From Trigonopsis variabilis (taxonomy: Eukaryota; Ascomycota; Trigonopsidomycetes; Trigonopsidales; Trigonopsidaceae): 64,000 nt of DNA. How positions within the stretch are numbered: the stretch's first letter is position 1; each line of letters opens with the position of its first letter. The notes beneath the pieces are model-generated. The model was not told where the DNA came from, ran no database searches, and saw only the letters and a list, made by a program, of their open reading frames with translations. Shown here one piece after another: positions 60,491 through 64,000 of the stretch. Made by a program: the position numbers and the translations under genes. Location: the NCBI GenBank assembly GCA_003707065.3, contig PPXM03000002.1, positions 1 to 64,000 on the forward strand. The letters are read 5' to 3'.

Positions 60491-63400
60491 TCAAGCCTCG
60501 GCAGCGAACCGTGCAGCCATGGCAGAGCCCGCAGCCTTGGCCCGCTCAAGCATACCGGCCCGTGCCCACCGGGCCCGGTAGTGATACATCACATCGGCAA
60601 CCGTAGAATAAACATGCTCAATCTCGTCGACCGTCAGGCCTATGCATTTCCTCCCGACCTCTCTAACGTCCCGTTCCACCTCGTCGCGGCGGAGATCGAC
60701 CTGCCGATCCTCGCGGCGGCTGGTCTCGACTAGTTTGCCCGCACCGTCTCCTGGGTGGTCTGGGTGGTTCTGGTTTGTTGCCAGTCCAGGGGGTGATGTC
60801 TGTGGTTCTGCAGCTGGTTCTGCAACCTCTGGTTCTGCAGCTGGTTCTGAAACCTCTGGTTCTCTTATCGATCCATTTGCCGTTTCAACTGGCTCTCTTA
60901 TCGATCCTGCTTCCGTTTCAGAAGTGCCAATCAGACTCGTCACTGACATGATGTCCCCGTTCGACCGCGCTTTTTCTTCATCCCCATTGTCCTGCTCAGT
61001 CTCGCGTCCTTCTTCTAGCTGCAACTCCTCCTCCACCTGCGACTCCTCGTTGTCCACATTGTAAACTTCTTCCTGGACGTCCACGCCTCCATTGACGCCT
61101 TCATCGACCAGCGTCGTCGTGAGCGTCATTGGCCCCAGCAGCCGAGGAGGCGACGGACCTCGTTCTTGAGCTGCGTCCGTCTGAGCTCGCTCCCGCTCGC
61201 GGGCAAACATGTTTTGATACTCGGCCAGGAACTCGGGATCGCTAAACTCTTCAATAAAGACCTGGGTGTTGGCATACATCTCGGCAGCCTTGACCATCCG
61301 GTCCCGATCGTCCATCACCTTGCTATCCTCCACAATCATCCCAACATCATGCAAAAACTGCTTGGGCAGACAGTAGTACCCGTTCCACAGCCGCTCTTCA
61401 ATCACATCCAGGTCCATATTGTAGTACTTCCTGCCGCTCGAGTGCTCCAGGATCCGATCGTCCTCCGTGCGACTGTACTCTTGATTCTGGTCGCCGTGCT
61501 CGGCGTCAAACAGGTGCGCCAGAAGATTCTCGTCGACGGGCGGCTTGCGGAACCGTTTATACCGCGTCTTGAGCATCTCCATCAGCGGACTAAGCCGGAT
61601 CTTGAGCGTGTTCTTCAGTTGCCGATCCCGTCGCTCCTGGGCGCGCAGCTCTGCCTTTGATGGGATCTTTGGCGGCGGAGGAGGAGCCTTTTCGAGGGCA
61701 GGCAGCTGGACATCGGTCGACACCAAGTCGATAAAGTCGGTCGGAGGCCGCAACGCATAGTCGACTAGGGTTCCAAAGTACCGCTGAATGTCGTCCTCCG
61801 TCGGTTTCTTCAACTCGTGCGATCCACTGGAAGAGAAACCAAACAGTCGTGAAATCTCGGGAGCGAGTCCATTCCGCTCTTGTTGCGCTATAGCCAGAAC
61901 CAGCACCGGTTCAGACGCCCCAAGACTGTTGATCAGACCAATAAACATGGTCTTGAGGCTCTCTGACACCGAGTGGAGCCACGTATCGAGGTCAGGCAGA
62001 AAGATCACGCTAGGCTGTCGTCTCTTTGCTTCCACAAACAGCTGGACTACTACCGCTTCCGGTGTCTTGACAGTTAGCTAAACAGGCACAAATCATTCAC
62101 TTGCCTTTGTAGAATCACTCAGTAGAGTCGCCAGATCAAACGACTGGACATAAACGCCCTCAAGATGATGCAGGATTGCCGGCCCGAGGTATTGTTGGCC
62201 CATGCCAGCAGGACCGTATATTAAGAGCCGTGGCCTGTATATTCTCGCCCGCGCAAAGTCTGGTTTGTTAGCAGAGCTTAGACAAGACGGTACGTACTTT
62301 GTATAGCAGTTTCTCTCGAGAACCCTTCCTCGATCCCTTCCGGTCGATTCAGCGCATACACGGCCTCCTGGACGAGGGAAATCTTGGGCTTCTTGGGTAG
62401 CAAGGCATCCACCTTGTCTGTGATTGCCTTCAGTTCGTTTTCAAGCAACAGGTCTATTCCCGAAGGCAGGGGAGCAGCTCCGCTACTGGACGATCTGGCG
62501 GAAGAGGGCACGATTCTGTCCAAGCACGCCATGAAATCATGCGGGAGCACGTTGATAGTGTTGATATCGATCATTAGCTTGTCGCTGCTCTGGTAAATCT
62601 GAGGATATTTCCGTTGAATGGCGTGCAGGGCTGATTCCGTACACAGCGCCCGCAAATCAGCTCCACCGTAGCCTTTAGTGACGTCGGCTAGGTATTGGAC
62701 AAACTTGGTCGACAGCGGCGGGTTCCACCGTCGCGTATTGATCTCTATTATCTTTTCTCGTGCCTGCATGTTGGGCAGCGGGAAGTAGAACTCTCGATCG
62801 AATCGCCCTGGTCTTCTTAGCGCGGGATCCACTGCGTCAGGTCGGTTTGTGGCCCCAATCACAATCACCTGCCCGCGGTTGTCCATGCCATCCATGAGTG
62901 CCAACAAAGTGGCGACAATCGACGCATGGATCTGCTCCTGCTTGGACGATCTGACGGGCGCCAGGCCATCGATCTCGTCAAAGAATATTATAGCGGGCTG
63001 GTTGTTCCTGGCCTCTTCAAATAGCAGTCGCAGTTGCCGCTCAGCTTCTCCGACCCACTTTGACAGCGCATCTGCGCCTTTGCGCATGAAGAACGCCACT
63101 TTTCTATCGCCAGAAGAACACGACGCAGCCAGCGCACGGGCTAAAAGAGTCTTTCCGGTACCAGGGGGTCCATGGAACAGCACTCCGCGCGGTGGCGTGA
63201 CCCCAAACTTCTGAAAGACCTCTGGGTAAAGCAGAGGAAGCGCAACCATTTCCTTGAGGCGGTTTATGTGGTCGTCGAGGCCACCCACGTCGCTGAAGCC
63301 AACGGTAGTCGTAGCCAGGGGATCGGAATCGGCCAGCTTGGCCTTGGGACGAAGCCGACCAAACGCGCCGGTTGGACCTGCTCCTGAGCGATGGACCAGG

Positions 63401-64000
63401 GCCCCGTCTTCGTCAGACGAGGACGAAGAAGCGTTTGCACCTGTTCCTGTCAGTTTTTTGGGCTGGTTCTGCCTGCCAAACAGGGATGGTATCCCTGCGC
63501 CCCCAAACGGCCCCGCGGTAGCAAACAAGCGACGGTTCACACCCGCTCCTCCGTATCGCCGTCTCGTAGATGTACTTGGAGACTCGTTGGCTCCGCGTTC
63601 CAGGCTCTGCTCGATCTCGTCGATGGTAGGGGGCGGAAGAATCTTGTAGCTGATGTTCTTCCGGACCCTGAGGTTCTTCTTTGGCGGAGGAGACGGCTCC
63701 GAGCTTTCCAGATCGGCCAGTTCCTGTTGAAGGCTTAGATCTTTATCGACGCCATCGAGTTCAGCTTCAGACGACGAGTCGTCCCCTTTGGGAGTGGTCT
63801 GTCGCCTGCGCGTAGTCCGGCGATGGCTGCGACGACGCAGCCTTCTAGTTCTAGTCCGCCGTTTCGGACGGTCTGACTCATCGTCGTCCTCATCCTTCAC
63901 TATAAACCGTTGGATCTGTCTCCGCTCTTCGTCTCGTTCGAAGCTTCCCTCTGAAGCGTCAGACACCAATTCGTCGTCTTCCGATGTATGGTACTCTTCG
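60491..64000 (-). CDS. YTA7/ATAD2-type AAA ATPase with bromodomain-like region (5' end cut off)
   Basis: Chromatin ATPase that removes or remodels histone H3/H4 at genes. About 1140 residues are visible in three exons: 64000(or beyond)-62298, 62259-62105 and 62065-60491; introns are 38 nt and 39 nt, the latter with a GC donor. The open frame runs off the window, so the N-terminus is missing. Order: acidic and Arg-rich N-terminal region, first AAA domain with Walker A GPPGTGKT, Walker B IIFFDEIDG and arginine-finger block RRPGRFDRE; a degenerate second AAA domain (GPAGMGQQY, IFLPDLDTW) without catalytic residues, as usual for YTA7; a bromodomain-like region (LKIRLSPLMEMLKTRYKRF); then an acidic stretch with EPAAEP repeats and a C-terminal helical domain. 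Confidence 0.94.

Overview
The window is nuclear DNA of an ascomycete fungus. The evidence is several Gal4-type Zn2Cys6 regulators, fungal MFS families, an MIPC synthase, MED15, a PAS kinase, a FlbD-like Myb protein and a YTA7 AAA-bromodomain ATPase. A complex I subunit (NDUFS5) argues against a Saccharomyces-type yeast. CTG falls at conserved leucine positions in the PAS kinase, so the standard code fits and the CUG-Ser yeasts are unlikely. I do not name a species; an early-diverging yeast or yeast-like lineage would fit. A striking trait is intron size: of 24 introns I could place, 22 are only 28-42 nt, most with a CTAAC-like branch site just before the acceptor.

Left third (1 to about 31.5 kb): an AT-richer accessory region. 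It opens with a gene-poor stretch holding a directly duplicated block of about 2 kb (a short-chain dehydrogenase plus a divergent small acidic ORF), several small ORFs ending in one hydrophobic segment, a long foldback repeat and short direct repeats. From 11 to 31 kb follows what looks like a catabolic cluster: four MFS transporters (three ACS-type, one DHA1-type), a bacterial-type arylsulfotransferase-family protein, an FMN-dependent 2-hydroxy-acid oxidase, an alpha/beta hydrolase of the HSL type and three Zn2Cys6 activators. Two transporter/enzyme pairs are divergent over shared promoters. One of these promoters carries three CCGCGG palindromes at an exact 11-bp pitch; the other carries GATA-type sites. 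A CTGATACGGC-type element is shared by the dehydrogenase promoters and the 2-hydroxy-acid oxidase promoter.

Middle (32-44 kb): AIM6-like phosphodiesterase, a stand-alone FAR1/WRKY-GCM1-type DNA-binding protein (probably transposase-derived), an MCT-type transporter, FMP52, a large Zn2Cys6 regulator and SUR1-type MIPC synthase.

Right third (44.5-64 kb): GC-richer core genes: NDUFS5 and branchpoint-binding protein MSL5 (divergent), MED15, PAS kinase, an unrecognised 197-aa protein, a FlbD-like Myb factor and YTA7 (cut by the window end). Spacers here are long and several carry minisatellites, including a perfect 3 x 107-bp array at 50.35-50.67 kb. No convincing tRNA, rRNA, CRISPR or intact transposon was seen. 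Exon boundaries were placed by eye from reading frame, splice signals and family conservation.
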